64,000 nucleotides of DNA, taken from positions 8,598,876 to 8,662,875 of the forward strand of contig JAQFVV010006203.1 in the NCBI GenBank assembly GCA_028023455.1, read 5' to 3'. Each line of letters begins with the position of its first letter. Within the stretch, counting starts at the first letter, position 1. A program made the translations under genes and the position numbers. Shown here in pieces: positions 46,800-59,040 of the stretch. The notes below the pieces were generated by a model. It saw only the letters and a list, made by a program, of their open reading frames with translations. It was not told the DNA's origin and made no database searches. The DNA is from Epiperipatus broadwayi. Taxonomy: Eukaryota > Onychophora > Udeonychophora > Euonychophora > Peripatidae.

Positions 46800-49170
46800 T
46801 AAAAAGAAAATGTCTGATAGTTTCTTCTTTGTGACAGAGTGGGCAAGTTGAGTCTATATTGGTGGACAACATTCTTTTAGCTAAGAAGCTACAGGTTGGT
46901 AATGCTTACAAATTAATCTTAATAAGGAAATGAAGATATTTGAATTCTAAGTAGCCTCTATTTATTTGTGTGATGAAAAAGGAGTGTTATTAAATTCTGT
47001 TTTGTGAGAAAGGTTATATGTTTCCTAATAATTAATATTTGTCAGTAGATTATGTTCCCCGAAGATGGAGTATGTGGTTAGAATTTTAAGAAGGTTTTTG
47101 AAAATGGTATATTTAGTTGGAAGGAAGTGTATCTGTTGGATGATGAAAATAAAATTTTGAGAATCGGGGAAAAGGGTGAGAAATTTAAATATTATATTAA
47201 TTGTTCTTTATAAGTAGATTATAGGGATGGAATAAAGTAAAGGTCCATTGTTAGTGGCATGTTTTTTCATGGTTCTACTGTTCAGTGCCACAGCTTTCTT
47301 TCCCCATATTAGTTTGGTGTATAAGAATTTTTTTAAAGCTGTGGCGTAATTGGTATGTAATATGCTGTTTTGGAGAATATTATGATATTAATGAGAGTAA
47401 TTTTGGCATATAATGATAAGTAGACTTTAGACAGTGAATTGTTTTTGGTTTCAATGGATGTAAGTAGCATGTCTTAAATGGAGGTTCTCATGGCATTTGT
47501 AGACTTGTAAATTGGAAGACATAAAAAGTTATGAGAAGGTGCAGTGAAATTAGAGGGTATAATATTTCTATTTAAAATGTTCCATGTAAATAATTTATTG
47601 AGATTGAATTGGAGTTTGTTTTGTTTTGTATAGTTTTCAAGAAATATTGTTAGTGCAGTAAGAAATTTTTTGGAAGGAAGAAAGATTACTAGGTCATCCA
47701 TATTGTTTTCAATTTCTAATAATAAAGGATTAATATAAGTTATAAATAGTAATGCACTAAGGGGTGATCCATGTGGAAAGGAATTTTGAGAGTTGAAAAC
47801 AGGGAGAACTTTTTCATTAAGTATAATGTGAATTTTCCTGTTTATGAGAATATTTGGAGAATATATAGTATAGGGGTAAATATGTTGTGTCTTGTTAAAA
47901 CCTGGAACAAAGTTTTAATTGGGACAGAGTCAAAAGCAGAAGCAATATCTAACTAAACAGCAAGAGGGCAGTTTTCCTCAAGTGAGCTACAGTAGTGAAT
48001 GATCCTTTTTTGTGAATTGAGAATCTGAGATAGATGGCATATTGATAGACTGTATTTTATCTTTGATGATTTATTCTATGGTTTTGATTAAAATTGGAGT
48101 CATGGAGATAGGACATAAATTATTTAGAGGAGATAGAATAATATTTTTTTTAAGAAAAGAAACTAATAACACTGGATATAGTTATTCAGTTTGATAGACC
48201 TGAATTTAGAAATGCTTGAGTAGGTTTAGTATTATGGGGATGTTAAAGAAGCTTAGATGAGTAAGTATAAATTTGGGAATTGCATGTCAGCCAGGATGTG
48301 TGTTATCCGGAAATGAAGTGAGTTTGAGCATATCTTTTTTTGGAATTTGGTGTTTAGAATTAGTGAATCCAAAAGGATGAGTATCAATATAAGGAAAGGG
48401 GAAAGATTGAAATTTAGCTTTGAAATGATAGAATAGTAGGGAAGCATCTGTTGGCTCATAACCATTTGATTATTTTTTACAATAGATGAAGGGGTAATTT
48501 TTTTTCTTTGAATGAAAGAGCCCAGTGTACTATCCTCTGGATCAGTTATGAGGTTGAGCTAAAACACTTTTGCATTTTTAGTTGAGCTTAATTAGCAAGT
48601 AGTAGTTGGGTTTTTGTATTGTTATTTAAAATGGATAATAGAAGAGATAGATGCAGGATCACATGGAGTAACTTTTAGTTTTTTGTGTAACATGTCAAGC
48701 TTTTTGATTAAGACTGTGGGTGATTTGTTTTTGCTTGTATAGTACCTAATAATTGAATTAATAATATTGGTAACCAGGCCTCAGTGGGGTGTAATGAGAG
48801 AATATTAATTTTTTGGAAGAGGATGTATATTTCAGAAATAATAGCTTTTGGTGCAGCAGTCTTTAGAAATCTAGTTATATTGATGCATTGAAGTATTGGC
48901 TGATTGTTAAAGCTAATATTTAGTTTAATAAGATCAGAAAAGCTGATAGGTTGAAATGAAATATTAATAATAAAATGAAGATCCATTGAGTAAAAGAGTA
49001 GATGTATAAGAATTGCATGTTTTGGTGTATAAATGAAAAACATTGTTAGGGAAGAAACCTGCAGCACCCAATATTTTATTGATGAGGTGAAGATATTTAG
49101 AGATAAATTCAGAATACTGCATGTTGAAATCTCCCATAAGTATGATAAGGTAGGAGTTTGAGAATAGAGT
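46800..49170 (-). pseudogene. LINE ORF2 (endonuclease, RT, C-terminus), second family
   Basis: ILMGDFNMQYSEFISKYLH near 49140-49080 is the GDFN block of an APE nuclease. LHFIINISFQPISFSDLI follows, where the SDH histidine block should be. RT motif A reads LDIASAFDSVPIKTL near 47955-47890, and motif C is MDDLVIFLPS at 47701-47672. FLCLPIYKS near 47525 matches the other copy. The SDH histidine is not visible, another sign of decay. Confidence 0.7.
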
Positions 49171-50359
49171 TACATTTATCTGTGAGATTATTCAGTGAAG
49201 AAGGATGAAGGTTGAAAATATTTATGGTCAGAGCAGGGTGATGGAAAAAAGAGGATCATATTTTGATCAAGATATAAGATTTTAAAGAATATGAAGAGTG
49301 CGGAAGTGAATTATAATTCCTACTCCTACAGCAGAAGTTTTGAAGATTTTAATGATCTATCTTGCTGTTGATTGAGTATTTAGTTTCAGGAAAAAAGCAA
49401 ATGTGAGGAAAGTATTGTATAATCCAATTATTATTTGCAAATACATCATGAGGGGAGTTGATACCTCTTACAATAGCTCCTATTATGTTGAGAGGCATTT
49501 CACTTCTTAGAGAAGATTGGGAGTTATTGGCTCATAAATATAGCAAGTTTGATGAAGTGTGTGTGGTTTGATGTCTATTATATGTTTATTTTGAGATGTA
49601 TGTATTGTGTCTAAAGTGAACTTTGACGTATTATTGTAATCTACTGAACTTATTCTAATAATATAATGGTTTTAATTTGTTTTATTAATGAGACCATTTT
49701 ATAAGACTAATACTAATAGTGGCAATGAAGTGTAAGTTTAGCCATTTGTTATTAAGCTTCATTGTTTTGACTGTAATTTTGTTCTTGAGAGTTGTTTGCT
49801 GAGTTTGAGTTTATACAGATTTTTTATGTTGTGAATTGTGGCCAATTTTAAGGGTCTCAACATTCATCCAAAGATTTAATTGCTCTGGATATAGGATTGG
49901 TATCTAATTAAATGTTTATTATTGGTTATATGAGAGTCTGTGTTTGTTGAAGTGTTAATTGAGCCCTTTAAATTTTTTGCTGGTTCGGAGGAGAGAGTTG
50001 TAGATCTAGTTTTAATTGATGCCATAGGCATTTGTGTTTCTAACTTAGTAATTTGACTGGATGTAATAGTTTTGTTGTCTTTACTTTTTTTCTATAAATT
50101 TTAAGTTTTGATCTGATGATGTCCGATTGTCATCTGTAGAGGGATGGTATTCACATAGATTTAGTATTGAGTTCACTGTTTGATTTAATTATCAAATGAT
50201 TTAGTGTGGATGTTTTTTTTTTCTATTTTAGATCTGCAGATATAATGGTTTGTTTAGGTGTGTTGTTTGTTGTTTCAGTCCTGCTGCTTGGATTTTCATC
50301 TGTGGTTGATTGAGTTTGTATGTCTATGATTTCAATTAGTTTAGATATGCTGGTATTGT

Positions 50360-50700
50360 GTTGGTTTGCTTGCAATAGTGTACAATTAGCACATTGACAT
50401 GTTTTGTGCATTTTTAATCCACTGAGATTTACAGAATCTGTCAGGACAGTCTTTAATATGATTTCTATATTTGCATGGAAAACATTGTGAAGATATTTCT
50501 TTAAGATGATAAGTTGGTGGGATGAAGTGCTGGGATATCTGTTAGAGAGATAGTTTTATTGAGGGTAATATTAAATAATCCTGTTTTTATTACCACTGGC
50601 ACAGCAGCTTTCTTCTTTAGCAGATATTGGAAATTATATGTGGTTCCATATTTTCGTAGAAGTAACTGGAGATCTACGTTAGTAAACTCCACATGACAAT
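50360..50700 (-). pseudogene. LINE ORF1 (gag-like) C-terminal part with zinc knuckle
   Basis: The 50692-50501 frame (FTNVDLQLLLRKYGTTYNF, AVPVVIKTGLFNITLNKTI) is the domain that precedes knuckles in LINE ORF1 proteins. After a frame change it reads SSQCFPCKYRNHIKDCPDRF, that is C-x2-C-x4-H-x3-C, one residue shorter than the canonical last spacing. ORF1 binds element RNA. A second frame (50411-50223) continues downstream. Confidence 0.6.
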
Positions 50701-51200
50701 TTTTTTATTTGGTCTGATAATAATGTACATCTATCTAGATTAATATATAATAAGATTTTTCCCTTGATCAAAGTGATATTTTTTAAAAAAAATCCTTTTG
50801 AGTAATATTGTGAAATTCATTTAAAATGTATTTATTATTGAGGCGGTCGAAAATGTTGTATGTCAGGCTCCATAATTTTTTTTCATTAAAAAAATCATAA
50901 AATTCATCAATAGAAAATTTAGTTATTTAAATATTAGCATTGGTAATTGTAATAATTAACGTTTTGATTTTGTAATTTTTTAAAAAAGATTTAAGAACTT
51001 GTGGAGGGTGGGGGGGGGAGTTGAATTTTTCAAAATATTCATTGTGTTGCTCTGTAGTGATTTTGAGATGATTTGATGATCCAGTGATAGAGTGGAATTT
51101 CTCTATATTGAAAAGATCGGTAATATTTTCATATGACCAGTTTATGCTGACTTCAAGCTCTGTATTATTTTTTTTTTAATGCTTTAGCGTACAAGTAATT

Positions 51201-51489
51201 TTTTTAGAAGCATTATTTACAGGTTGAGTTTAAATTAAAATGGATGTAATAAAAATAACACACATTACAATACTAAATAAAAACAGAACTTCTTGCCTTA
51301 AAGCCATCCTCTCCCCATGCCATCACACTCACATGGTCAGAAATTTCCACAATTTTACTTAAAATTTTAAAAAATACTAAGTATATTAACGCTGACATGA
51401 AATCACAAAACAGGAACTAAAGCAAAATTACATATAGCCAACAATGCCCAAATTTTACTTACAATTTAAAAATATAGTATATATTTAAG
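51201..51489. other. LINE 5' flank with two loose repeats
   Basis: Two stretches starting aattttacttaaaatttt (51352) and aattttacttacaattta (51451), each followed by a (c/g)-ctgacatgaaat or ctggcataaaat phrase, repeat about every 100 bp. They could be LINE promoter units or unrelated. Confidence 0.35.
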
Positions 51490-52110
51490 TCTGGCATAAA
51501 ATTACAAAATGGTCACTAAGAACTAAATTGACAAACCATATTTGTGATATAGAAGACACTATTTTCAATAAACCAATATCAAAAATTGATGAGCAAATAA
51601 TACAACCAATTATAGATAAATCTAAGAAGATAAATGATAAAGATAATAATATGCAAATGAATGCTATCAACCAATTTATAAAACTCAAAATATTTAAAGG
51701 TTTTACAAATGAGTCCCCAATTGAGCACTTAAGAAGTTTGAATTTATACTTCTCTGTCAACACCAATCTATCAGAAGGGGGAAAGATGATAGTAGCTTAT
51801 AGTCATTTACAAGGTGAAGCACTATCATGGAGATAATCTTTATTCCAAACACCAACTACTTTCTATGAATACAAAGCTTAATAATAAAAAGTTTTGGAAT
51901 AAAGATAGACAGGAAGTGTTACTATATCAAATACTCCAAGAAAAATGCAAACCTACTTGTGGAGAAACTTTAATTAAATTTTTCCGACAACAAGTGGCAT
52001 TTGTGTCATCCTGTTACAAGGTGAATCCCAAATTTTCACCCTTTTGTATTGTAACAAAAATTAAAAAAGAATATAGTATGCATCGAAAAATGTAAAAATA
52101 AATCAAAATG
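51490..52110 (+). pseudogene. Isolated LTR-element gag fragment
   Basis: The frame 51528-51836 reads IKLKIFKGFTNESPIEHLRS, LNLYFSVNTNLSEGGKMIVA and YSHLQGEALSWR, which has the gag capsid pattern (F-x-G, HL-x-G-x-A-x-x-W). After a frame change, 51814-52095 continues with a weaker part. No LTR, protease or RT was found around it. It differs in wording from the two gag-PR elements and would be a third gag lineage. Confidence 0.55.
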
Positions 52111-53387
52111 AAAACTATATGTATTCCCTCACTTAAAATCAAAAATAATAAACTAGGAAATCCAAAAAAGGCAATTAAGAGCACTATAAAATAAAATCCC
52201 AAAAAGACAAAACATTTTAGAATACTTGGTTCAAACAAAATCTGTACAATAAATAACATGCCCAATAAGCAGACATTGATCAAAATTTTAGAAGTGTAAA
52301 TTTATCACTTAAATTTGTCAGAAGTTCCTATATACATGTTATTGGATGAGATCAGACAATATCACAGGGTATATTTGATGGGATCGCAAGGTTAAACATT
52401 TATCACAGATGTGAAAAGACATAGCAGGTCTAATATGTAAATACCATTTTGAATTTTATTTTCAGTGAATTCAGTTATAGGAGAGGAAACAGATGTTTTT
52501 TTTTTTATTTGTCGGCTGGTTATTAAGGTAGGTATTAGTTTGGAAATTAGGGAAATTTTTAAAATTTTTATCAACAATAGAATTAATATTATTTAGCTAA
52601 CTAATTTCAGTTATAATTGACAAAAATTATTTATATAAGTTATCAGTTTTATTTAATGTGTTTTAAGTTTGATTACCCTCTTTATTTTGAAAAGTGATTA
52701 TTTAAACTTTAAGAATAAAACTAAAGCTTACCTTGGAAGGATTAAGTTGTTTTTTTCTTTCCGGTGGGAGTGTATGGCTGTGAAAGATTGAAAACACCAC
52801 TACCAACAAGAAGAATTGAAGATTATGGTATATTGATAACTTTCTAGTTAAGTGTTATTGCAATGTAGAATCTAGTTAGGACAATTTATTTAATAAAATT
52901 TCAAATAAGAATGTTGTTACTCTTGTATTTATTTAATGCTTATCATATAAATTTATTTTACAAGCCTCATACTTCAAGCAAACACTCTTTGATGATAATA
53001 GCTTATTTGATACTTAACATTAGATACAAATTTTACTTTTTTATATATTAAGGATCAAAAATGTCTTTAATGGCTCAACTCTCACCTTACGTAAATGTAC
53101 AATTCACTTAATAAAAAAAAAGAAAAAACTGAAGAAAACAATTCCCTGGATAAAATATTAATAAATATTTAGACGAATATTTCATTTAACTTTTCATAAA
53201 TTAAAAAGTTTTTGAAACTTTGATAGAATAACTTTATAGAAGGTAAGTTATTGAATTAAAATCTGCATTTAGTTTTCTTTTCTTTTTAATGTTTTTGAAA
53301 ATATCCAGAATCTATTTATTTACAAGTCATAATTTAAATGTTTAAGTTTTATTTCAATAATTTATTCAGTGAGATTATTTTTTACAG
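52111..53387. other. Intron sequence, nothing recognised
   Basis: AT-rich up to the acceptor ttttttacag (AG at 53386-53387). No element was recognised. Confidence 0.5.
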
Positions 53388-53618
53388 GAAATGCTAATGC
53401 ATATGCAAGAGTGATCAGTACTCCGGTAAGACCAGAATATGGACAATGTTATGGAAATTCAGTTGAAAAAATTGATTGTCAATATTATACTACTTGCATA
53501 AATGGCATTAAAATTAGAACGAGTTGCCCTGATTATTTAGCTTTCAACCCCAAAATTGGTGTTTGTGACTGGCCTAGTGAAGTTCCAGGATGTGAAGCCA
53601 GAGAACGTCCTGTCTATG
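53388..53618 (+). CDS. Chitin-binding CBM14 exon
   Basis: Seventh visible domain, 77 codons, phase 1-1. G from the previous exon plus GA gives Gly; the donor is G|GTAAAT. A 17-residue lead (NANAYARVISTPVRPEY) precedes C-x9-C-x5-C-x9-C-x12-C-x8-C, with QYYTTC, YLAFNPKIGVCDW and EVPGC. The first spacing (x9) is the shortest of the eight domains. It lies 18.2 kb from the preceding exon across the longest intron. Confidence 0.93.
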
Positions 53619-53964
53619 GTAAATAAAATACGTTTATATGCATTGTATTATATATAATGTATGAGTGTGTATTTATATAAAACCAAATATAATATTTATT
53701 TATAATAAAAGCATCACATTTATTATATCTATTGCCAGCTTATATGTCCACTATTACCAATTGCACATACATTCAAAAAGAATATATATATAATTATAAT
53801 TGAAATAATATTTTTAACGGTTTACAAACAATTACAAACAATCTTTAAATCCGCAGAAGTACTTTCAGTTACTTTCTAACCTGCCTCAACTGCCATTAAA
53901 TTCAAAAACTAAAAGAGGAAACAAACGTCATCAATTCAAATTCCACGAATCTCGTATTTTAATG

Positions 53965-54180
53965 TTAGAAGTTTGTCGATTTTATTAAATGTGTTTTATT
54001 CCTGTTTATAAAAATTGCCTCTTTAATTTTTCTTTTACTATGGTTTCTCTCTTCGTGAAGAATTTTCACATTTTCAAAATTAAATTTAAATTTATATTTA
54101 CATGTTTTTTCATGATCGAAGAAAACTGAAGAAGATATTAAATCACCATTATTTTTATTTTTTACACGCTTATATAACAC
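53965..54180 (-). pseudogene. PLE GIY-YIG C-terminal segment, left arm
   Basis: An open frame with NNGDLISSSVFFDHEKTCKY, NFENVKILHEERNHSKRKIK and EAIFINRNKTHL. The FENVKILHEE and KRKIKEAIFI wording, with an upstream DHEKTCKY, matches the tail of PLE endonucleases. It is cut off from any RT. Confidence 0.7.
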
Positions 54181-54202
54181 GAATTGTTATATAAGCGTAT
54201 AA

Positions 54203-54448
54203 AAAAATAAAAATAATGGTCATTTAATATCTTCTTCAGTTTTCTTCGATCATGAAAAAACATGTAAATATAAATTTAAATTTAATTTTGAAAATGTGAA
54301 AATTCTTCACGAAGAGAGAAACCATAGTAAAAGAAAAATTAAAGAGGCAATTTTTATAAACAGGAATAAAACGCATTTAATAAATCGAGAAGCTTCTAAC
54401 ATTAAAATACGAGATTCGTTAATTGATGACATTTGCTTCCGCTTTTAG
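54203..54448 (+). pseudogene. PLE GIY-YIG C-terminal segment, right arm
   Basis: The mirror copy reads the same segment and continues further in frame (HLINREASNIKIRDSLIDD) to a TAG at 54446-54448. INRE is the usual end motif of PLE endonucleases. The frame is uninterrupted across this region, unlike the left arm, which diverges after KTHLI. Confidence 0.7.
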
Positions 54449-54640
54449 TTTTTGAATTTAATGGCAGTTGAGGCAGGTTAGAAAGTAACCGAAAGTACTT
54501 CTGCGGATTTAAAGATTGTTTGTAATTGTTTGTAAACCGTTAAAAATATTATTTCAATTATAATTACAATATTGTTTTTAATTAACGGATATTTTATTTA
54601 TTTTACATATATATATATGCTATTAGAAATAGTGGACATG

Positions 54641-55470
54641 GTCATTAAATAATTATATTTTATTGCAAAATTTTATAAAATTAATTCCATATTCCTTTTC
54701 TGATTTTTGGTCATCTCTACAACATTCTTGAATAACATTTACTACACAGATGATAGTTAGTGTATACAAAATTAATATTATCAATAAGTAAGTTATACAC
54801 AGATTAATCCAAATTCTAAGTTCTAAATTTTTTAAAAATAAAAGACAGATCATTGATTTTTTTATATTATACTCAGAACTTCAACTTTCTTGTTTGGAAA
54901 TATTTTTTTAACTTTGCATTACATCTTAATCTTGCTTTTGGCTCATAATGAAAACTGAAATTAATCTTTTAAATGCGTTAACCAAATTACAGTAATAAAA
55001 TTATTTCTGTTTTTTTTATTTTAATTTTTTGTTGTTGTGATTTAGTTCATCAGCTTCATAATAAAAATTAAAATCATTCTTTTAGATACATACATATATA
55101 TACACACACATAAACTTAACATTTAAAAAATTATTGTGACTATAATGTTTATAGACACAAATTAACATATAAAATGAATTAATTTTACATCCTCTGAACT
55201 CTAATGAAAATGTGTAGAATATTAAATATTTTGTGCGGTGGAGGAGGGATTACAACGTGTATTGTAATATTGTTTTCATTACTAAAATTATATTTGCATT
55301 CAAAAACGACACATATTATTTTAAACTATATTTAATGTTTTATTTTAATAATTCAAAATGTGACCACACTAATTTAAAAAACAAATATTAATCATTATAT
55401 TATAATTATATTTATAAAAAATATCAGGCATAATAATAGTAATAGCATAATTAGTAATATATTTATAAAA
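54641..55470. other. Intron sequence, nothing recognised
   Basis: AT-rich with a short TA/CA run near 55092-55112. No gene or element was supported. Confidence 0.5.
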
Positions 55471-55479
55471 TAATATGAA

Positions 55480-56010
55480 TTTAATGAGAATTGTATTTTG
55501 AAATAATTTTTCCAGTTAGTTACAATGTAATTAAGCAAAGCACTAATTAAAAATAGATATTTAAAACAAATTAAATCATCTAAAAATGTATTTATCTGAA
55601 ATACTTAAAAGTTGATTTATCTTTAACTTATTAGTCAAGCTTTTATTGAGATTATAGATCAGACAATACTGCTGTATGTGTAAATATTAAAAGCATAACA
55701 ACTTTCTAAATATTCTCAAAATTAATTTAAGACTTTCCAATACAAAAGTACATGTTTTAAGTAAAAAAATTTTTTACAAGTTTTATATATTTAAATGATA
55801 GACATTTAATGAGAATTCTGGGTATTTTTAAGTAATTTTCCAGTTAAGATGGAATGAAGCAAAGCACTAATAAAAAATAGCTATTGCAAATTGAAATTAC
55901 GTCATCTAAAAACTATATTTGTCCAAAATATTTGGGTCAGAAATGTTTTGGTTTTAACTTATTATCGATGCTTTTATTAGGATGTAATTTACTGTCTCAT
56001 TTACATTCCT
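55480..56010. repeat. Two further copies of repeat R1 in tandem
   Basis: Copies at about 55480-55740 and 55800-56000 share ttttccagtta, gcaaagcactaat(t)aaaaata and tcatctaaaa with the 1280-1560 stretch. They lie just upstream of an RTE element. Confidence 0.5.
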
Positions 56011-56219
56011 CATATCAACTTGGATAATAAATTAAAGACACGTTCACTTTTAACTCACGTCTTTTAGATAAAAATATTTATATTTACTGCGAATGTGATT
56101 TTTACTGCGAATGTGATTTCAGTTTACACTGCCAATTTTTAATTTATTTTTTATTTAATTACATTATAATTGAAAAATTATTTTAAAATACCCAGCGTTC
56201 TCTTTAAACTTCGATCATT

Positions 56220-58920
56220 TAAATCTATTAAACGTTATTCTTCTTTGAGACCTTAAAGATATTAAGCTTGACTATTTTCTAGTGTTTAGTTGTTGCAGTT
56301 ATTAGTATTATGTAATTATTCATATAATAAGCAACATAAATAGGTTACTCACAAACATACATTATCTAGTGTGGTGAGTATATTGCTATACGCTTCTAAG
56401 TATAACATTGAAACATACCGTGATCTTTCTTTTCATTGATCCCCTAGTTCTTAACTAAAATATTAAATGGGTTTTCTTGAAGACAGAATAAGTGCATGCA
56501 AATGATTTTATTATTTTAGATACTTATATTCATGACTGCAAAACTAAATTATGATCCTTATTACCAGAAAGCTGTAAAGATGCCAGCGAAGACAGTAATT
56601 GATGGTTTAAGGCAAAGAGTACTAAAAATCCTTTCATTGCATGCACAGAGTTGTCATTCGATAACAATGTCTTATTTGGGTATTAAGCCTGCAATGAGAA
56701 AGACATTATAGGAAGAATTGCTAGTATTAAATGGGGCATTATTGGACTTCTGAAGTTAAGAGAAAATGGAAAGAGACATTCGCTTTAAAAAGTAGACTTG
56801 TACTTTACTACAAGGACCAAATATTGGAAGCATAAATGGAGTAGAATTCATTATAAGTAAAATATGTAAAAGTTATATTGGGAAGATTGATGGTATATCA
56901 AATAGAAAGTCCAGATTAATTATTTAAATTAATAATTACAAAATACAAATAATTCAGATTTATTCCTTAGAAAGTTCTCATTGGAATGAAGAAGTTGGAG
57001 CATTTATATGTATGTATAAAATGTTTTTGATCAGAACAAACAGTATTTTAAAATTGTTATGAAAGATTTAAATGGTAGAATCGGTAAACGGTTAAAAAAT
57101 GAAAATGCTTTATGCAAATTTCGTTATGGTGAGAATGTCTATTTGTGAGTTAGCAGAAAAATAAAATCTATAAATTATAAAGTCTCATTCTTTATATGGA
57201 AACAATGCTAAACAGAAATTGACATAAAAAATTCAAGTAAGGATGCAGTTGAATTGGATTATATTTTGGCTAACAAAAAATGCGTTTTTCAGATTACAAT
57301 TTTCTTAATCAATGCAGGAATTGATAATCAATTAGTGAGATGTTGGGTACATGTTAGTGCAAAACTAGAGAGAGGAAGACAATTTAAAAAGACGGAGTTA
57401 TAAAAATTAAAAATCGTTTAAAAATATTAAAGAAGATAATTCAGACTTAATTGAAATTAATGAAAATTACTTCAAAAAACTGCAGGAAAAGTAGATGGTA
57501 TCAAAAAATAGCAATTTCTCTGTAATTTTATATTGAGACAAGGCCATGCCTGAAAAAAAACAAGAAATATTATTTTTAATGATCTAATAAGAAAAATTAA
57601 ATGTGTAAAGATTTGTAAAATGGTTTGAAAAATGTGTGAGTTGGCAAAAAAAGATATTAAAAAAATTAAAAGATTCAAAAATGTAAAACAGCATATTGGG
57701 TTGAGAGAAATTATTTTTGCAATAAGAAGAAAAGATGAAACTATTATTAAAAAGAGAAATAACATCATGAAATGAATGAAAGAGCCATGTAAAGAATTAT
57801 TACATCTTTTGAATTGCTCAGCATTTTAAATAAACAAGTGATATCTAAAATTAAATCTATTAAAAAAGGAAGACCTTCAGGAAACGCTTGAAATATTATT
57901 AATTTTAAGCCAATAAACATCCCGTGATCACTATTTCTTATGCTTCCTCTTAACTGTTATTAAAACAGAAAAAACTCTTTATACCTATTGCCACTCAGTG
58001 CGTCTTCTGGCATGCATTGATTACTCTGGCTTGCACGGACAGCCAATTGATTCTACAAGCATTTTTACAGTAACTCAAGCACCTGATCATCACCATTATC
58101 CAGCCCCATGACATTGTCTTATTATGAAAAAAATAAAAAACGACAATGATTTGATTACATGGTAATATTAAGATGATTAACATTAAAAAGAGTCTTAGAT
58201 AGGATACTTCCATAAATACGTATTTTGGGAAGCTAAGAGAATAAAAGTAAATAGTGATTATTTAAGAATTTAGATTTTGCAGATGATGTAATTGCTTTTG
58301 CAAAAAATGCTTCAGAACTTCTCTAAGAGGAAAGTAAAAATTGATAATCATGAATCAGAAAAAATTAACATCTACAAATACTATGGCAAGATTATTAATA
58401 TAGATAGAAACATAATAGATGAAATTAATTATAGATTTAAATTTTTATAAGTGCTTTATTAGTAATAACTTCATATTAAACAGAAATATGTTTTTGTATT
58501 TGGAAAAAGATTATTAATACGTATGTTTTTTTCAGTTTTTATTTACATATCTAATACTTGAAAACTTAACAGAATAGCAATTCATAGACTTACCATTCAA
58601 CTAAGTATAAAGAGATGTATAATAACATGAAAAAATCAGAAACAAAATACATGGGAAAGAACAACTAGATATCATGGCATTATTAAAAAATAAGATATTG
58701 ATATACAACTGAACTATACATGTGGCTAGAAAAGATGATAATAAATACAAGTTAAATGTCAAGAGATTGTAAACGCCTAAAGAGAGACTATATATAAGGT
58801 GGATTAATTAAGTAAAGAAGTTTTCTGGTATATTGTGAAGAAGAGTGGTTATGGAAACTGAATTAAATTTGGAGAGAATATTATCCTACAGTGGATTGGC
58901 AATAGTTAAATATGAAAACA
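56220..58920 (+). mobile_element. RTE-clade LINE, second copy, strongly decayed
   Basis: Collinear with 35330-39885. The 5' region around ttttcttgaagacagaataa is followed by endonuclease pieces (DLNGRIGKR near 57070-57090, AVELDYILANKKC near 57245-57290), a linker IKKGRPSGN near 57855, a motif C DFADDVIAFAKNASEL near 58270-58320 and a 3' end with gaattaaatttggagagaat. Part of the RT is replaced by a PLE-repeat fragment. No open frame of useful length remains. Confidence 0.75.
57905..58110. repeat. PLE terminal-repeat fragment inside the RTE copy
   Basis: The phrases ccaataaacatcccgtgatc, aaaactctttatac and gcattgattactctggcttg match the PLE terminal-repeat family. It lies between the RT linker and the motif C region of the RTE copy. 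Confidence 0.65.
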
Positions 58921-59040
58921 TAAATGTACTCCCAAATTTAAAAATTATACAAATAGATACATAAAGAAAGTAATAAATGGAGTATGTGTAATGTACCAAA
59001 GGATACTGGAAACAGAAAAAGAGAAGTTCTTACTTAGGAT

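Larger units (their letters stand above)
46575..51200 (-). mobile_element. APE-type LINE (second family), longer copy, antisense
   Basis: On the minus strand: an ORF1 with a zinc knuckle (50700-50360), an endonuclease (about 49170-48900), RT (about 47960-47474) and a C-terminal cysteine motif CPLCHKEETIRHFLF near 46860-46810. An A-rich stretch (46577-46605 on the plus strand as T-rich) may be the 3' end. The same family is truncated at 26742-29285. Stops and frameshifts throughout. Limits are approximate. Confidence 0.75.
53791..54566. repeat. Palindrome of about 780 bp made of two PLE 3' ends
   Basis: The left arm (53791-54178) and right arm (54186-54566) are reverse complements except for scattered differences (for example cagttactttc against gtaaccgaaag, and a few one-base gaps). 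The loop is under 10 bases. Weaker symmetry continues outward (gtccactatta near 53747, tagtggacat near 54630). Both arms encode the same PLE endonuclease tail pointing towards the outside of the palindrome. Confidence 0.9.
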
